Source of the DNA: a virus | Length of the DNA: 43,469 nt | IMG/VR virus record: IMGVR_UViG_3300032893_000109 | Coordinates: 1 to 43,469 of that record | Direction: 5' to 3' (one strand) | In this document: positions 1 through 8,326 of the stretch, in pieces | How the letters are laid out: each line of letters opens with the position of its first letter | Numbering within the stretch: the first letter of the stretch is position 1 | Notes under the pieces: generated by a model | The model's database searches: none | What the model was told of the DNA's origin: nothing | Seen by the model: only the letters and a program-made list of their open reading frames with translations | Translations under genes and position numbers: made by a program

Positions 1-127
1 CGGTGTCACGCCGCTTTCGGGCGGCAAGTTGAACAGCCCCGAGGCAGGATCGAACGCCGGACCGCTCGGCATCGCGGCGCCAGGCGTGTTCGCGGCTTGC
101 GGCCGGAACAACTGCGTCGTCGGATCT
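1..127. repeat. Terminal redundancy, left copy (contig circularises)
   Basis: The first 127 bases are identical to bases 43343-43469. The 453-residue gene crossing this point stays in frame when the ends are joined, so the unique molecule is a circle or circular permutation of 43,342 bp. A 127-base overlap equals a common maximum assembler k-mer, so it is more likely an assembly signature of a complete genome than a biological direct terminal repeat. Confidence 0.95.
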
Positions 128-399
128 TGATAGTTCAAGATGCCGCCCATCGTCTTTTGCAGCGCCAGCAACGCGGCTTGCTGCTGATCCTTATACGCCT
201 GATCCTTCGCGGCCTGCGATTGATTCGCGGCGTTGAGCAGTCCGCTCATGGCGGCTTGCGACGGGTTGATGCGGTTGTCGTAGCGCGCCGCGAGCAAACC
301 CATGCCGATGTTGAACAGCGGATTGGCGAGAAAGCGGTCGGTGCCCTCCAGCGAAGGATCTCCCGCGAGTGCCGTGCTCAACTGATCGAGTATGCCCAT
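1..399 (-). CDS. Virion-associated protein, N-terminal part (gene crosses the circular join)
   Basis: Start ATG at 399, three bases after the stop of the upstream gene. It encodes 133 residues beginning MGILDQLSTALAGDPSLEG and runs off the left edge. Joined to 42380-43342 it gives one 453-residue protein with no frame change, because 399 is a multiple of three. The start has short helices with Q/A-rich stretches (residues about 50-100), as in internal virion or ejection proteins of podoviruses. I do not recognise a named family. It sits between a glycine-rich virion protein and a large Ala/Pro-rich virion protein in the late cluster. Confidence 0.8.
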   Translation of the reverse strand, partial: MGILDQLSTALAGDPSLEGTDRFLANPLFNIGMGLLAARYDNRINPSQAAMSGLLNAANQSQAAKDQAYKDQQQAALLALQKTMGGILNYQDPTTQLFRPQAANTPGAAMPSGPAFDPASGLFNLPPESGVTP

Positions 400-402
400 G
401 AC

Positions 403-1572
403 TTATCCGTGGTAGCCGCCGAATGCACCCAACAATCCGCCACCGAGCGCGCCGATCGCAGTGCCGATACCCGGCACGACGCTGCCGAGATAGGCACCCG
501 CCGCCGCACCCGCCAAACCGCCGCCGATCGCACCGCTCGTCGGCGAGCCGGCGCCGCCTTGCGTGTTCTGCACGCCGTAGCTGCCCGGCAAGCCGTAGAT
601 CAACTGCGCGTAGTTCTGCAGCGCTTGCTGCGGTGCTTGCTGACCGAAGTTGTAGCGATTCATCGCGTCTTGCAGGATGTTGCCGGCCTGCCCTTGGATC
701 GTGTTGCCGGCGCCCATCAACTGCTGAATGTTGTTCCAGTCGAGTTGCGAGGCGCTCGGCGCGAACGCGCCGGCTCGAGCTTGATCCGCGCTGACGTCGC
801 CGTAGAGTCCACCGAGTGCGTTGATGCCGCCGAGGCCCGCTTGACTCAGCGCGTTACCCGCCTGCAGTTGGTTGTTCTGCCCGCTCTGGTACAAATTCGT
901 CAGCGAATTCGCGGCGTTCAGTTGGTTGGTGCGTTCGTTCGCGTAGTTGTTGCCGTAGATGTTCGACGCGAGTCCCGAGAGCGCCTGACCGTATTGCCCT
1001 GCCGCGTCGCCGAGCGCGCCGAACTCGGCTTCGCTGCCCGTGCGTCCCGCGCCGCCGAACATCGCCGCGATCGATGGATTCACGGTGTTCTGGTACTGAT
1101 TCGTCAACTGCTGCGACGCCGAACCGAACATCTGATCGAGGTAGGGATTCGAGTTCAGCATCGAACCGTTCGCCGTTTGGCCGAGTGCGCTCAAACCTTG
1201 CATGCCGGCCATGTTCGATACGAACGGATTGGCTTGCTGCATGAGCGCGCTCTGACCGGCGCCGAGTCCGCCGATCGCCTGTGTCGAGCCGTACGCGGCC
1301 GGATCGAGGTTGTACTGCCCTTGGCCGAGCGAGTTCTGCAGATAGTTGTTGAACGCCGATTCGGTCGGCGATCCCATCGCGCGCTGTTCCGTCATCGCGA
1401 GCGCTTGCTGCGTCTGCGGTGCGAACGGCACGTAGGTGGCGTCGGGGAAATACTGCGGACCACCGGACTGGTAGTTTTGCTGCGCGTTCTGAAACAGATC
1501 CGTTAGGTACGGCTGTTGACCGGCCCACGGAGTCGTTGTCGTCTTGCTCGATCCGCTGCCGCCGCCTGCCAT
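403..1572 (-). CDS. Glycine/glutamine-rich virion protein with hydrophobic glycine-rich tail
   Basis: 389 residues. The first 40 residues (MAGGGSGSSKTTTTPWAGQQ, then YLTDLFQNAQ) resemble a family common next to neck and ejection genes in podoviruses, usually annotated only as a virion or hypothetical protein. The middle is Q/N/A/G-rich. The last 50 residues (from about GAIGGGLAGAAAGAYLG) are glycine-zipper-like and hydrophobic, a pattern seen in membrane-penetrating or DNA-pilot proteins. Its ATG directly follows the TAA of the upstream gene and it ends three bases before the next start, so it is translationally coupled. A role in DNA ejection is inferred, not shown. Confidence 0.75.
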   Translation of the reverse strand: MAGGGSGSSKTTTTPWAGQQPYLTDLFQNAQQNYQSGGPQYFPDATYVPFAPQTQQALAMTEQRAMGSPTESAFNNYLQNSLGQGQYNLDPAAYGSTQAIGGLGAGQSALMQQANPFVSNMAGMQGLSALGQTANGSMLNSNPYLDQMFGSASQQLTNQYQNTVNPSIAAMFGGAGRTGSEAEFGALGDAAGQYGQALSGLASNIYGNNYANERTNQLNAANSLTNLYQSGQNNQLQAGNALSQAGLGGINALGGLYGDVSADQARAGAFAPSASQLDWNNIQQLMGAGNTIQGQAGNILQDAMNRYNFGQQAPQQALQNYAQLIYGLPGSYGVQNTQGGAGSPTSGAIGGGLAGAAAGAYLGSVVPGIGTAIGALGGGLLGAFGGYHG

Positions 1573-2010
1573 TTAGAGTTCCTTTCTGAACGTGGTCGAC
1601 ACCGCCCGGTAGTCGGGGTGTTGCTTTTGGATCCAGTTCCAACCGGGTCGGCCGGAAAATTCGATCGCGACGCAGTCGTGCGCTTTGGCAAAAGCCTCCA
1701 TGACGGTGATCCAATCGTCAAGCCAATGGCCGAGCTTACTGCCCGCCAGGAACTGCACCCACAGGATCTTGTGCAGTGGACGCTGTTGCACCGACGTCAC
1801 CACGATCGCCTGAAAGTCGCCGATCACCCACAACTGTGAGAGTCCCGAAATCAATTCGGAGTAGAGAGCCGAAGTCGAGTACCCCGTCATCGGTTTGATC
1901 ACCCGATGCAGCAACGGCAGCACGCGCTCCCACACCGCGCCAATACGCTCGGAAGGCACGCCGCCAATCGGAACCGTCAGATTCTTCGGCCATTTGTCGG
2001 CTTCGTTCAT
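1573..2010 (-). CDS. Acetyltransferase-like internal virion protein (T7 gp13-type)
   Basis: 145 residues. The fold reads like a GNAT-type domain: strands around LWVIGDFQAIVVTSV and LHKILWVQFLAGS, a helix DDWITVMEAFAKAHDCVAIE, then GRPGWNWIQK. Podophages often carry such a protein in the internal-core or tail region (T7 gp13-like), where it acts in virion assembly rather than as an enzyme. The start ATG overlaps the stop of the upstream gene (ATGA), and the stop is adjacent to the next ATG. Family assignment is by pattern only. Confidence 0.65.
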   Translation of the reverse strand: MNEADKWPKNLTVPIGGVPSERIGAVWERVLPLLHRVIKPMTGYSTSALYSELISGLSQLWVIGDFQAIVVTSVQQRPLHKILWVQFLAGSKLGHWLDDWITVMEAFAKAHDCVAIEFSGRPGWNWIQKQHPDYRAVSTTFRKEL

Positions 2011-2414
2011 TGCCGCCGCAGCGGCATGCCAGTCGCGCCCATGAGGAATGGATTCGGTGGAATCGGCCCTTGGCCCGGCGGTAGCACCGACGCGGCACCG
2101 GGCGGCATGAGTTGCGGATTCTGTTGCGCCAGCATCGGTGCGACCATCTGCGCCGACATCATGCCGTTAGGCGCGCCGGGGTTGATCGGCTGCGGCTGCA
2201 TCTGACCCATTTGCGGCAACGCACCGGGCTGATTCTGACTCAGTAACAGCGCGAGCGCGTTGTAGTAGCCGCCCATGCCGGGCGCCATCTGATTCGCCGG
2301 ACGGCCCGGATTGAGCGACGAAGCTGCCGCGAGCATCGCCGGAATGTACGGCGATGCCGCTGCTGGCACCTTCGTTCCGCTCGTCGTCTTGCCTGCGCCC
2401 GTCGTCGCGCTCAT
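2007..2414 (-). CDS. Proline/glutamine/methionine-rich small virion protein
   Basis: 135 residues, low complexity and probably largely disordered. It has many P, Q, M and A residues (LPQMGQMQPQPINPGAP and LPPGQGPIPPNPF). Start ATG overlaps the TGA of the stabilisation-protein gene (ATGA), and its own TGA overlaps the next ATG, so it belongs to one coupled block. No recognised domain. From its position between the neck protein and a gp13-like protein it is probably a minor structural or internal virion component. Confidence 0.65.
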   Translation of the reverse strand: MSATTGAGKTTSGTKVPAAASPYIPAMLAAASSLNPGRPANQMAPGMGGYYNALALLLSQNQPGALPQMGQMQPQPINPGAPNGMMSAQMVAPMLAQQNPQLMPPGAASVLPPGQGPIPPNPFLMGATGMPLRRQ

Positions 2415-3886
2415 CGATTACCCCCTGCAGGACTGACCGCGGCGCGTACACCTTGCGCGTGCGAAAAACCGCCGCTGATGTTCACACGATACCGTTGGTA
2501 GCGAGAGTTCGCACGCACGTTGGCGTTGCCGATCGAATCGACCGCGCGCGCCGGATCGAAGTTGACGTTGCCATTCGGCAGATTGCGTTTGCCGACTTGC
2601 ACGGTGATCGTCGTCGACGGCGTGCCATCGACGATCGGCGTGACCTGATCGCAGTACACACGCGAGCCGTCGCCGACGTCGTATTCCATCGTATCGATCG
2701 ACGCCGTCAACGGGGAGCCTGCGAACGTCGCCGTCTTGTGATCGGTGCCGAATGCCGCAAAGCCGAGCGAACCGCCTTTGTAGGCATCCGAATCGACGTT
2801 GATCGATTGCGCGTCGATGCCCGACGGGAACGGCGTATCGAGTTGATCGAGCGAGAGGCCCGACGACACATATTCCATCAAGAGTTCGGTGTTGAGTTCG
2901 CCGTAGGACCACCGATTCACCGCCCAGTTGTAGATGATGACGCGGTCGTTGTACGCGAGCGAACTCGAACTCGGGAAAGCCCACATCACCAAGCGGTTGC
3001 GGCGATCGACCGCGCCGCGCATGAGCATGCGCGACGCGTCGTCCGAGTTCTGCGTGATCCACGTGTCGACGCGACTGTTGCCGATCGGCTGCGATGGCCC
3101 CGGCAACGTGAACTCGTAGAAACCGTCGTGCGAGTAGTAGAAGCGCGTCGCGCCGAGCCAACACACCGAGTTCGGCGCGGGCGTGCCGCGGCCGACTTCG
3201 ACTTCGTCGAGTTGGAAGATCAGCGGCGGTCCGGTGTACTCCATCGCCCAGATCGAGTGCTCTTGGAAGATCGTGCCGACTTCACCGGGCACGATGCGCT
3301 GCACACGGCCACCTTTGCCGAACAGTTGTTGCCGGTCGGATTGCGTCGCGCGGCTCGGCGTCCAAATGGCGGCGTTGTTGTAGCCCGACCAGCCGATGAC
3401 GTCGGGTCCGTAGGCTTGCAGATCGCCGAGCACGACGAAGTCGCGCACGACAGCGATACGCTTGGCGTTGTACGGCGAGCCGGATTGATCGGCGAACGCC
3501 GACGACGAACCGACGACGTACGACTGCATCGGATCGCTGTAGTCGACCGCGAGCACGTTGTTACCGAACTTCGCGAATTCCCAGTTGGTCGACGTGTACG
3601 CGTGCAGCGACTTCGAGACGTTGGTCCACGTCGTGCCGGAATCGAGCCGATACAGATCCTGCGCGTCGCCGGCGAAGTTGTAGACAATGTTGCTCGTGTC
3701 TTGCAGCCAGATCGCACCGAGCGCGGCGGACGTCAGCGCCGTCGTGAACGACGCGAGCGAGTTGAGTTGTTGGTAGCTCTTGGCGCGCGGGATGCAGTTC
3801 TTCGCGAGGATCGCGCCGGGATTGGCGTAGTCCGGCAAGTCCGGCAGCCATTCGCCGAACGGGATCATCTTCGGCTGGGTCGCCAT
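2411..3886 (-). CDS. Packaged-DNA stabilisation / tail tubular protein (P22 gp10-like)
   Basis: 491 residues from the ATG at 3886, which overlaps the upstream TAA as TAATG. An in-frame extension to 4036 lies inside the upstream gene and is not coding. The N-terminus (MIPFGEWLPDLPDY then ILAKNCIPRAKSYQQL) and the repeated beta-rich blocks (VQRIVPGEVGTIFQEHSIWA, FYYSHDGFYEF, DRVIIYNWAVNRWSYGE) match the stabilisation protein family that seals the podoviral neck after packaging. Its position directly after the gp4-like adaptor supports this. Likely a propeller-type nozzle protein. Confidence 0.8.
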   Translation of the reverse strand: MATQPKMIPFGEWLPDLPDYANPGAILAKNCIPRAKSYQQLNSLASFTTALTSAALGAIWLQDTSNIVYNFAGDAQDLYRLDSGTTWTNVSKSLHAYTSTNWEFAKFGNNVLAVDYSDPMQSYVVGSSSAFADQSGSPYNAKRIAVVRDFVVLGDLQAYGPDVIGWSGYNNAAIWTPSRATQSDRQQLFGKGGRVQRIVPGEVGTIFQEHSIWAMEYTGPPLIFQLDEVEVGRGTPAPNSVCWLGATRFYYSHDGFYEFTLPGPSQPIGNSRVDTWITQNSDDASRMLMRGAVDRRNRLVMWAFPSSSSLAYNDRVIIYNWAVNRWSYGELNTELLMEYVSSGLSLDQLDTPFPSGIDAQSINVDSDAYKGGSLGFAAFGTDHKTATFAGSPLTASIDTMEYDVGDGSRVYCDQVTPIVDGTPSTTITVQVGKRNLPNGNVNFDPARAVDSIGNANVRANSRYQRYRVNISGGFSHAQGVRAAVSPAGGNR

Positions 3887-4524
3887 TAGACGATGACACC
3901 CGGCGGCGGCGTGATGACCTTGGCGTTGCCGCCATAGCGTTTGCGTTGCTCGGCGAGGTTGTACCGCTGCAGCGCGGCGTTGTAGCGGCCGTCGTAGCGC
4001 GCTTCGATCGTCTCTTCCTGCAGCCACGAACCGCATTCGCGCAGCGTCGCGAAGAGATACAGATCGTAGGCATTCACGAACAGCGAGTTAGTGCCGTTGG
4101 TGATGATCGACGGTAGTCCGGACCAATACTGCATCACCGCCGGCGTGGGGTTGCTCGGATCGCCGGCTGGCGCGAACGTGAACACCGGATTGCCGTTCGT
4201 GTCAGATTCGATCGTGTAGTAGAGCGTCTGTCCGCCGTCGTTCCACGCATCGACCAAGCGAATCATTTCCGGCGTCTGGTAGTCGATCTTCGTCGTCGTC
4301 TGATCGATGTAGAGCGCGATCATCGAACGGAAATCGGACGGCACCGAAATACTGCGAGCGTTGATCGACAGCGTTGCCGAACGGCTTTGCATCACGCCGT
4401 AGGCGTCACGACTGAGCGCGGCTTCGGCGAGCGTGACGATCGAGTCGATCGAGACACCGGTGACGGCAACGTCGTCGCGCGCGAGCCACGAATCGATGTC
4501 GACTTTGAACGCTGCGTAGCTCAT
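3886..4524 (-). CDS. Head-tail adaptor protein (P22 gp4 / SU10 adaptor-like)
   Basis: 212 residues. N-terminal helical part (MSYAAFKVDIDSWLARDD, then IDSIVTLAEAALSRDAY), central beta part (TLSINARSISVPSDFRSMIA) and C-terminal helices with LYLFATLRECGSWLQEE. This arrangement is typical of adaptors that bind below the portal ring and recruit the next tail component. It lies immediately before the gp10-like gene, with stop and start overlapping (TAATG). Assigned from pattern and gene order. Confidence 0.75.
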   Translation of the reverse strand: MSYAAFKVDIDSWLARDDVAVTGVSIDSIVTLAEAALSRDAYGVMQSRSATLSINARSISVPSDFRSMIALYIDQTTTKIDYQTPEMIRLVDAWNDGGQTLYYTIESDTNGNPVFTFAPAGDPSNPTPAVMQYWSGLPSIITNGTNSLFVNAYDLYLFATLRECGSWLQEETIEARYDGRYNAALQRYNLAEQRKRYGGNAKVITPPPGVIV

Positions 4525-4956
4525 TCACCACACCGTGACGATCGTATACCGGGGCGCGACCAATTCTTGCACAGGCACCCGGTGCCGGATACCGCCCGGA
4601 CAGATGATCATCGTGCCGGGTTGGATCAGGTGCGCGGTTTCGTCATCCGGCTCACCGGTGATCAGCGGCGCGCCGCCCGACAAGTAGTAGAAAACGGTCA
4701 TATCGTAGCTCGCGTCGTAATGCGGCGCGATGATCTGACCCTTTTCCATCTTGATGCCGACGGCACGCATCGGCTTTGACTGCTTCGGCACGATCGCCGC
4801 ACTCTTCGCCATGATGCGTTTGACGGCGTCCGGCGGGTCAGCCTCTTCAGGGGTCGACCAACTGCGATCGCGCGGAATTTTGGCGCGTTCGATCCACGCG
4901 ATCGCAGCCAGTCGAGTCTCGTCGTCGAGCGTCGCGTCGAAACGCGCCGCCGTCAC
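4525..4956 (-). CDS. 2-oxoglutarate/Fe(II)-dependent oxygenase-like protein
   Basis: 143 residues, GTG start overlapping the TGA of the upstream gene (GTGA). The C-terminal half shows the iron-binding triad and cosubstrate residue of the prolyl-hydroxylase-like superfamily: H79-Y-D81, distal H125 in GGIRHRVPV, and R136 about eleven residues later in APRYTIVTVW. The strands between (MTVFYYLSGGAPLITGE, HLIQPGTMIICPG) fit a double-stranded beta helix. Such enzymes hydroxylate proteins or bases using 2-oxoglutarate and oxygen. The substrate is unknown. The gene is embedded among head genes with no metabolic neighbours, which suggests a virion protein substrate (inference). Confidence 0.75.
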   Translation of the reverse strand: MTAARFDATLDDETRLAAIAWIERAKIPRDRSWSTPEEADPPDAVKRIMAKSAAIVPKQSKPMRAVGIKMEKGQIIAPHYDASYDMTVFYYLSGGAPLITGEPDDETAHLIQPGTMIICPGGIRHRVPVQELVAPRYTIVTVW

Positions 4957-5276
4957 AGCTTATTGACGCCGGTGCGGAGGTTTTTGTAGTCCGACGAGTT
5001 GATCTTCATCGTTTCGAACGTCGCCCACGTGAAGTGCTGGCGGTACTTCTCGCGCCATTCCTTCTTCCAAAGCATGTATAGCCCGATCGGAATGTGCGCC
5101 GCGTGGCGCGCGAAGCCAGCTTTGTTGTGGCCGAAGTCGCGCAGCGCCTTGGCGTGATCGAGGTGGATCTGTTCGATCGCGGTGGGCGTGAACTCTTCGG
5201 TAATTAGCTCGTCGTCGCTGACGTGCGTGCGATGCTGAATACCGGTCGGCGACGTGAAATCAAGAAACGTCTTCAT
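4953..5276 (-). CDS. Hypothetical protein, 107 aa
   Basis: No recognised family. N-terminal strand (MKTFLDFTSPTGIQHRTHV), then a helical, aromatic and basic middle (YMLWKKEWREKYRQHFTWAT). ATG start. It overlaps the end of the upstream gene by 17 bases and is coupled to the oxygenase gene by a GTGA overlap. The tight coupling suggests co-production with, and possibly a partnership with, the oxygenase. Confidence 0.65.
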   Translation of the reverse strand: MKTFLDFTSPTGIQHRTHVSDDELITEEFTPTAIEQIHLDHAKALRDFGHNKAGFARHAAHIPIGLYMLWKKEWREKYRQHFTWATFETMKINSSDYKNLRTGVNKL

Positions 5277-5715
5277 TCGTCGAGTTCATCATCGCGACTT
5301 GCCGGCGCCGCTGGCGCGTCTTCGCGTCGATGTGATCGCGGCCGAGCGCGACATCTTCGCGCGTCAGTTCGGGGAACAGCCGCGCGTGCACGGCGCGCCG
5401 CGCGTCTTCGACGTCGCGCTCGTCTTGCGCGCTGATCGGAATGAAGCTCGCCGACGTCACTTCGGCTTCGCGCGCGCTCGCGAAATCGAGCGGTCGAGTG
5501 GGCATGTCGCGCGTCATTTCGAGCACGCCGACGTCCCAGATTTGCTGGAACAGTTCGTCGTCTTCGTCGAACTCGACAACTTCACCCGGCTCGAGCTTGC
5601 GTCGGAACGGATTGACGCCCGGATTGATACCGTGTGCCGGCGTCATGCCGAAGTGCAAGCCGTCGCAGGCCCGCTGCTCGCCGAGTTCCTTGATCCGTAC
5701 TCTCACCTTCGCCAT
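5260..5715 (-). CDS. Hypothetical head-associated protein, 151 aa
   Basis: No recognised family. Basic start (MAKVRVRIKEL), an acidic stretch (EPGEVVEFDEDDELFQQIWD) that looks like a small beta domain, and a charged helical C-terminus rich in R and D. It is the first gene after the coat-gene terminator, with ATG at 5715 and SD-like AAGGA ten bases upstream in CAAGGATG. In related phages a small head-completion gene occupies this place, but I cannot assign that function from sequence alone. Confidence 0.6.
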   Translation of the reverse strand: MAKVRVRIKELGEQRACDGLHFGMTPAHGINPGVNPFRRKLEPGEVVEFDEDDELFQQIWDVGVLEMTRDMPTRPLDFASAREAEVTSASFIPISAQDERDVEDARRAVHARLFPELTREDVALGRDHIDAKTRQRRRQVAMMNSTNEDVS

Positions 5716-5725
5716 GCAACATCCT

Positions 5726-5758
5726 TGAAAAAGTGGGGCGGCGCGAACGCCGCCCCGG
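5726..5758 (-). terminator. Intrinsic terminator after the coat gene
   Basis: Read leftward: a 9-bp GC stem (GGGGCGGCG / CGCCGCCCC) closed by a TTCG tetraloop, followed by AC and a run of five T. It lies five bases after the coat protein stop. It probably acts as a partial terminator that raises coat and upstream head transcripts over downstream tail genes. Confidence 0.85.
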
Positions 5759-5763
5759 TTGGC

Positions 5764-6762
5764 TTACGCCACCATTGCCGTGCCGGTGTTGATGTCCGCC
5801 ACGGTGCCGGAAGCGGCTTCGTTGCGGGACACTACGCCCCAGTCGACGAGGATGTGGCGACGTTCTGCGTCGCCGATCTTCGCGATCGTTTCCGTCTTGT
5901 AGCCGTCGAGATACGACACCGCCCAGAACTCGGTGTCGAGCACCCACACGTCACGCGACGCTTGGAAGCGGTTCGGCACCACGTCGATGACGGTGAAGTC
6001 CGTCACGTATACGTCGACCGCGCCGACGACCGTGATCCCGCCGCGCGGATTCGCGCCCTGATCTTGGTACTGCGTCGCGATCCGAGCCGTCGAACCGGAG
6101 AACATGAACGCCGAGAAGTTCTGTTTACACGTCGGGTCCATCATCAACATGTTCGGGTTGCCGCCCGCGACGTAGCAGTTCTTCAGGATCGTGAGCAGCG
6201 TCGCCTGCGACAGCGCCCGTGTGGTGCCGTTGGTCGGACCGGTGATCGGAATGCCGCCCGTCAGCGACGGATCCGCGCCGCCCAAGCCGCGGTTCGTGTT
6301 CGACTTGATCCACGCGCCGATGCCGCCGGTTTGCATGGCGACCGAAGACGAACCGAGTACCGCCGGGTTCGACGATACGAGGCGCGCTTCGACGTCTCGA
6401 CGCAGTTCCTTACCTTTCTTGGCGACCTGATACGCCAACTCCGACTTGCGGCCGGCTTTGTTGACGATGTCGGCACGCCGCGAAACCGCGAGGTACTTGA
6501 TCGAGATCTGTTGATAGTTGCCGATCCGGGTCGATGCGGACGACGAGTCCGTACCGAAGTCCGCGCCGTCGATCGCGGCGTTGGATGCGTTCGCCGCGGT
6601 CAGCGTATCCGTCTGCCACTCGTGCAGCGTCTGCGCCGCGTCTTCGCGGTCGAAGTTCGACACGCCGGGCGTTTCCGTCGGCGCGATGTTGTAGATGACG
6701 TCGGTGAGATCTTCGCGCACGTTCGTGCCGAGCGCGTAGCGGTCGAAGTTGGTCGTAGACAC
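5764..6762 (-). CDS. Major capsid protein (SU10-type)
   Basis: 332 residues, HK97-fold coat protein of the SU10 major-head family (recognised from pattern). Landmarks: N-terminal TNFDRYALGTNVREDLTDVI, ISIKYLAVSRRADIVNKAGR (spine-helix region), RDVEARLVSSN, MLMMDPTCKQNFSAFM, and the C-terminal block VWVLDTEFWAVSYLDGYKTE followed by DAERRHILVDWGVVSRNE. GTG start preceded by GGGAG five bases upstream, and this SD overlaps the TAG of the scaffold gene. A strong terminator follows. It sits directly after the scaffold gene, the usual head order. Confidence 0.9.
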   Translation of the reverse strand: MSTTNFDRYALGTNVREDLTDVIYNIAPTETPGVSNFDREDAAQTLHEWQTDTLTAANASNAAIDGADFGTDSSSASTRIGNYQQISIKYLAVSRRADIVNKAGRKSELAYQVAKKGKELRRDVEARLVSSNPAVLGSSSVAMQTGGIGAWIKSNTNRGLGGADPSLTGGIPITGPTNGTTRALSQATLLTILKNCYVAGGNPNMLMMDPTCKQNFSAFMFSGSTARIATQYQDQGANPRGGITVVGAVDVYVTDFTVIDVVPNRFQASRDVWVLDTEFWAVSYLDGYKTETIAKIGDAERRHILVDWGVVSRNEAASGTVADINTGTAMVA

Positions 6763-6763
6763 G

Positions 6764-7978
6764 TTAGCTCCCTAGGATGCCCATTCGTTCGATAAGGGTT
6801 CCCGCGTCGCGCATCGAGCCTGATTGCCGCAACCGTTGTCGCAACTTGCTGACGTTTTCTTTCTTCAGCCCCGGCGCCGTTTGGTTGGTGGCTTTGCCGG
6901 GTTTGGCGAGCTTCGGCACTTCCTTCTTGAGACGTTGCACGGCTTGGTCGGCTTTCGCTTTCGCTTCTCGGAATGCCTTCACTTCCTCTCGGAGTGATGC
7001 AAGCTCGAGCGCGCCCGCGATCAGCCGTGCGTCGAGAACGTTGGAAATCTCGTTAGCGTCGTAGCCCAGAGACTCCATCGTCTTACGCGACAGCACGCGT
7101 TTGTCTTCGCCCCACGAAGGAACGAGTTCGGCCAGGCGCGCGCGTTCGCGGCGTTCGATCTCCGCGTTCTGCGCTGCCTGGAAGGCTTGATACTGCGCCG
7201 CGGCGTATTGCCGCGCTTGTCCGAGTTGCGCCAATCGTTGCTGCGTTTCGTTGTACCGTGCGGTCCACTCGGCCGGGTCCGTCATGCGCAATTGCGTCAT
7301 GCGCGGATGGTTCAGTTCAGCCTGCAAAAGCTGTTCTGTCGCGGTGTAGTGGGCAGCGAGGGCATGCGAATCGGCCACGAACTTCTCGGCTTGCTGCCGG
7401 GCAGCAGCTTCGAAGGCTCGGCGTTCCTCTGACAGTTTCGTCTTGTTGCGTTGGTAGTCCTGCTCCATCTGGTAGCCGCGTTCCAGATCTTCCAGCGTTG
7501 CCTCGACTTCCGCACCCGCCGCGTTGAACTTGTGCTTGAGTTGCTTTTTGAGATCCGCGAGCGGGATCTCGAGCGCCTCAGCAAGTTCGGCGAGGGTTTG
7601 GATCGGGGCTGCCGGCGTCTCGTCTTCGGCCTTTCCGGAGTCGTCTGCCTCGGCATCGTCTTGCGCGCGGTCTACGTCCTGATCGGGCGTGTCGTCCGCT
7701 TCGTCTTCTGCACCTGTGTCGTCAGCACTGTCTACCGCATCGTCGGCGGTGTCGTCAGCGTCATCGGCGGGCGGTGCGGCCCGAAATCGTCCTTTCAAAT
7801 CGCGCGGCGTCGCCGGCGCGTCGTCGCCTTCCGGCGCCAGTTCCTGTTTCAGCCGCGACGGTTTGCCTTTCGGATTGACGTCGTCGCCGTCGCCCATCAT
7901 CGCCGCGATGCGCTTCTGCGCGTCGCGTAGCGTCACGCCTTGCGGTTGTTCAGCGTCGCTTTTGCGGAGTTCGGGCAT
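6764..7978 (-). CDS. Capsid scaffolding protein
   Basis: 404 residues. Residues about 70-125 are strongly acidic (repeated DD, DDTADDAVDSADD). Residues about 125-330 are helical and coiled-coil-like (LSEERRAFEAAARQQAEKF). The C-terminus is basic (KLRQRLRQSGSMRD), where scaffolds bind coat subunits. Long helical composition, high charge and a position immediately upstream of the coat gene identify it as scaffold. It would be absent from mature virions. ATG start adjacent to the stop of the upstream gene. No protease domain seen. Confidence 0.8.
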   Translation of the reverse strand: MPELRKSDAEQPQGVTLRDAQKRIAAMMGDGDDVNPKGKPSRLKQELAPEGDDAPATPRDLKGRFRAAPPADDADDTADDAVDSADDTGAEDEADDTPDQDVDRAQDDAEADDSGKAEDETPAAPIQTLAELAEALEIPLADLKKQLKHKFNAAGAEVEATLEDLERGYQMEQDYQRNKTKLSEERRAFEAAARQQAEKFVADSHALAAHYTATEQLLQAELNHPRMTQLRMTDPAEWTARYNETQQRLAQLGQARQYAAAQYQAFQAAQNAEIERRERARLAELVPSWGEDKRVLSRKTMESLGYDANEISNVLDARLIAGALELASLREEVKAFREAKAKADQAVQRLKKEVPKLAKPGKATNQTAPGLKKENVSKLRQRLRQSGSMRDAGTLIERMGILGS

Positions 7979-8326
7979 CTAGGCGGCGTCCTGCGGCGGT
8001 GTCGTCGGGCGGAAATCGTGCTCTCGAAGCTGCTGGTTTTGCAATGCCAAACCGATGACGCGTTTGACGTTGGCGAGCGTGCGCAGCGTCCGGCACAACT
8101 CGCGTTCGAACTCAACCGCATCCGGCGAGTTCAGCACCAAGCGTTCGATCTGCTGCACCGCGTACTCGCGCGACGTGCTGAACGCCCGTTGAAACGCGGG
8201 ATCGTTCAACAGCCGGTGCGCATCTTCGGCCGACGTCGGTTGCTTGGCACCCGGCGTCACCGCGCGAATGTGCGCGTTACCGGCACCGGATTTTTCCGGC
8301 GGTTGCCGCGGCGGTTCGCGCTTCAC
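7979..8326 (-). CDS. Hypothetical protein between portal and scaffold, 115 aa
   Basis: GTG start overlapping the TGA of the 50-residue gene upstream (GTGA). N-terminal 45 residues are P/K-rich and probably disordered. The rest is helical (AFSTSREYAVQQIERLVLN, ELCRTLRTLANVKRVIGLA). No recognised domain. Tight coupling on both sides places it in the head operon. Confidence 0.6.
   Translation of the reverse strand: MKREPPRQPPEKSGAGNAHIRAVTPGAKQPTSAEDAHRLLNDPAFQRAFSTSREYAVQQIERLVLNSPDAVEFERELCRTLRTLANVKRVIGLALQNQQLREHDFRPTTPPQDAA

Noticed and set aside
97-1506. Long rightward ORF (469 codons) opposite the first virion genes
   Set aside because: Arg/Ala/Val-rich composition of an antisense shadow; opposite strand encodes coherent coupled virion genes.
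2354-3889. Long rightward ORF (511 codons)
   Set aside because: Antisense of the gp10-like gene; no domain, typical shadow composition.
5254-6795. Long rightward ORF (513 codons)
   Set aside because: Antisense of coat protein and neighbours; crosses gene boundaries and the terminator.
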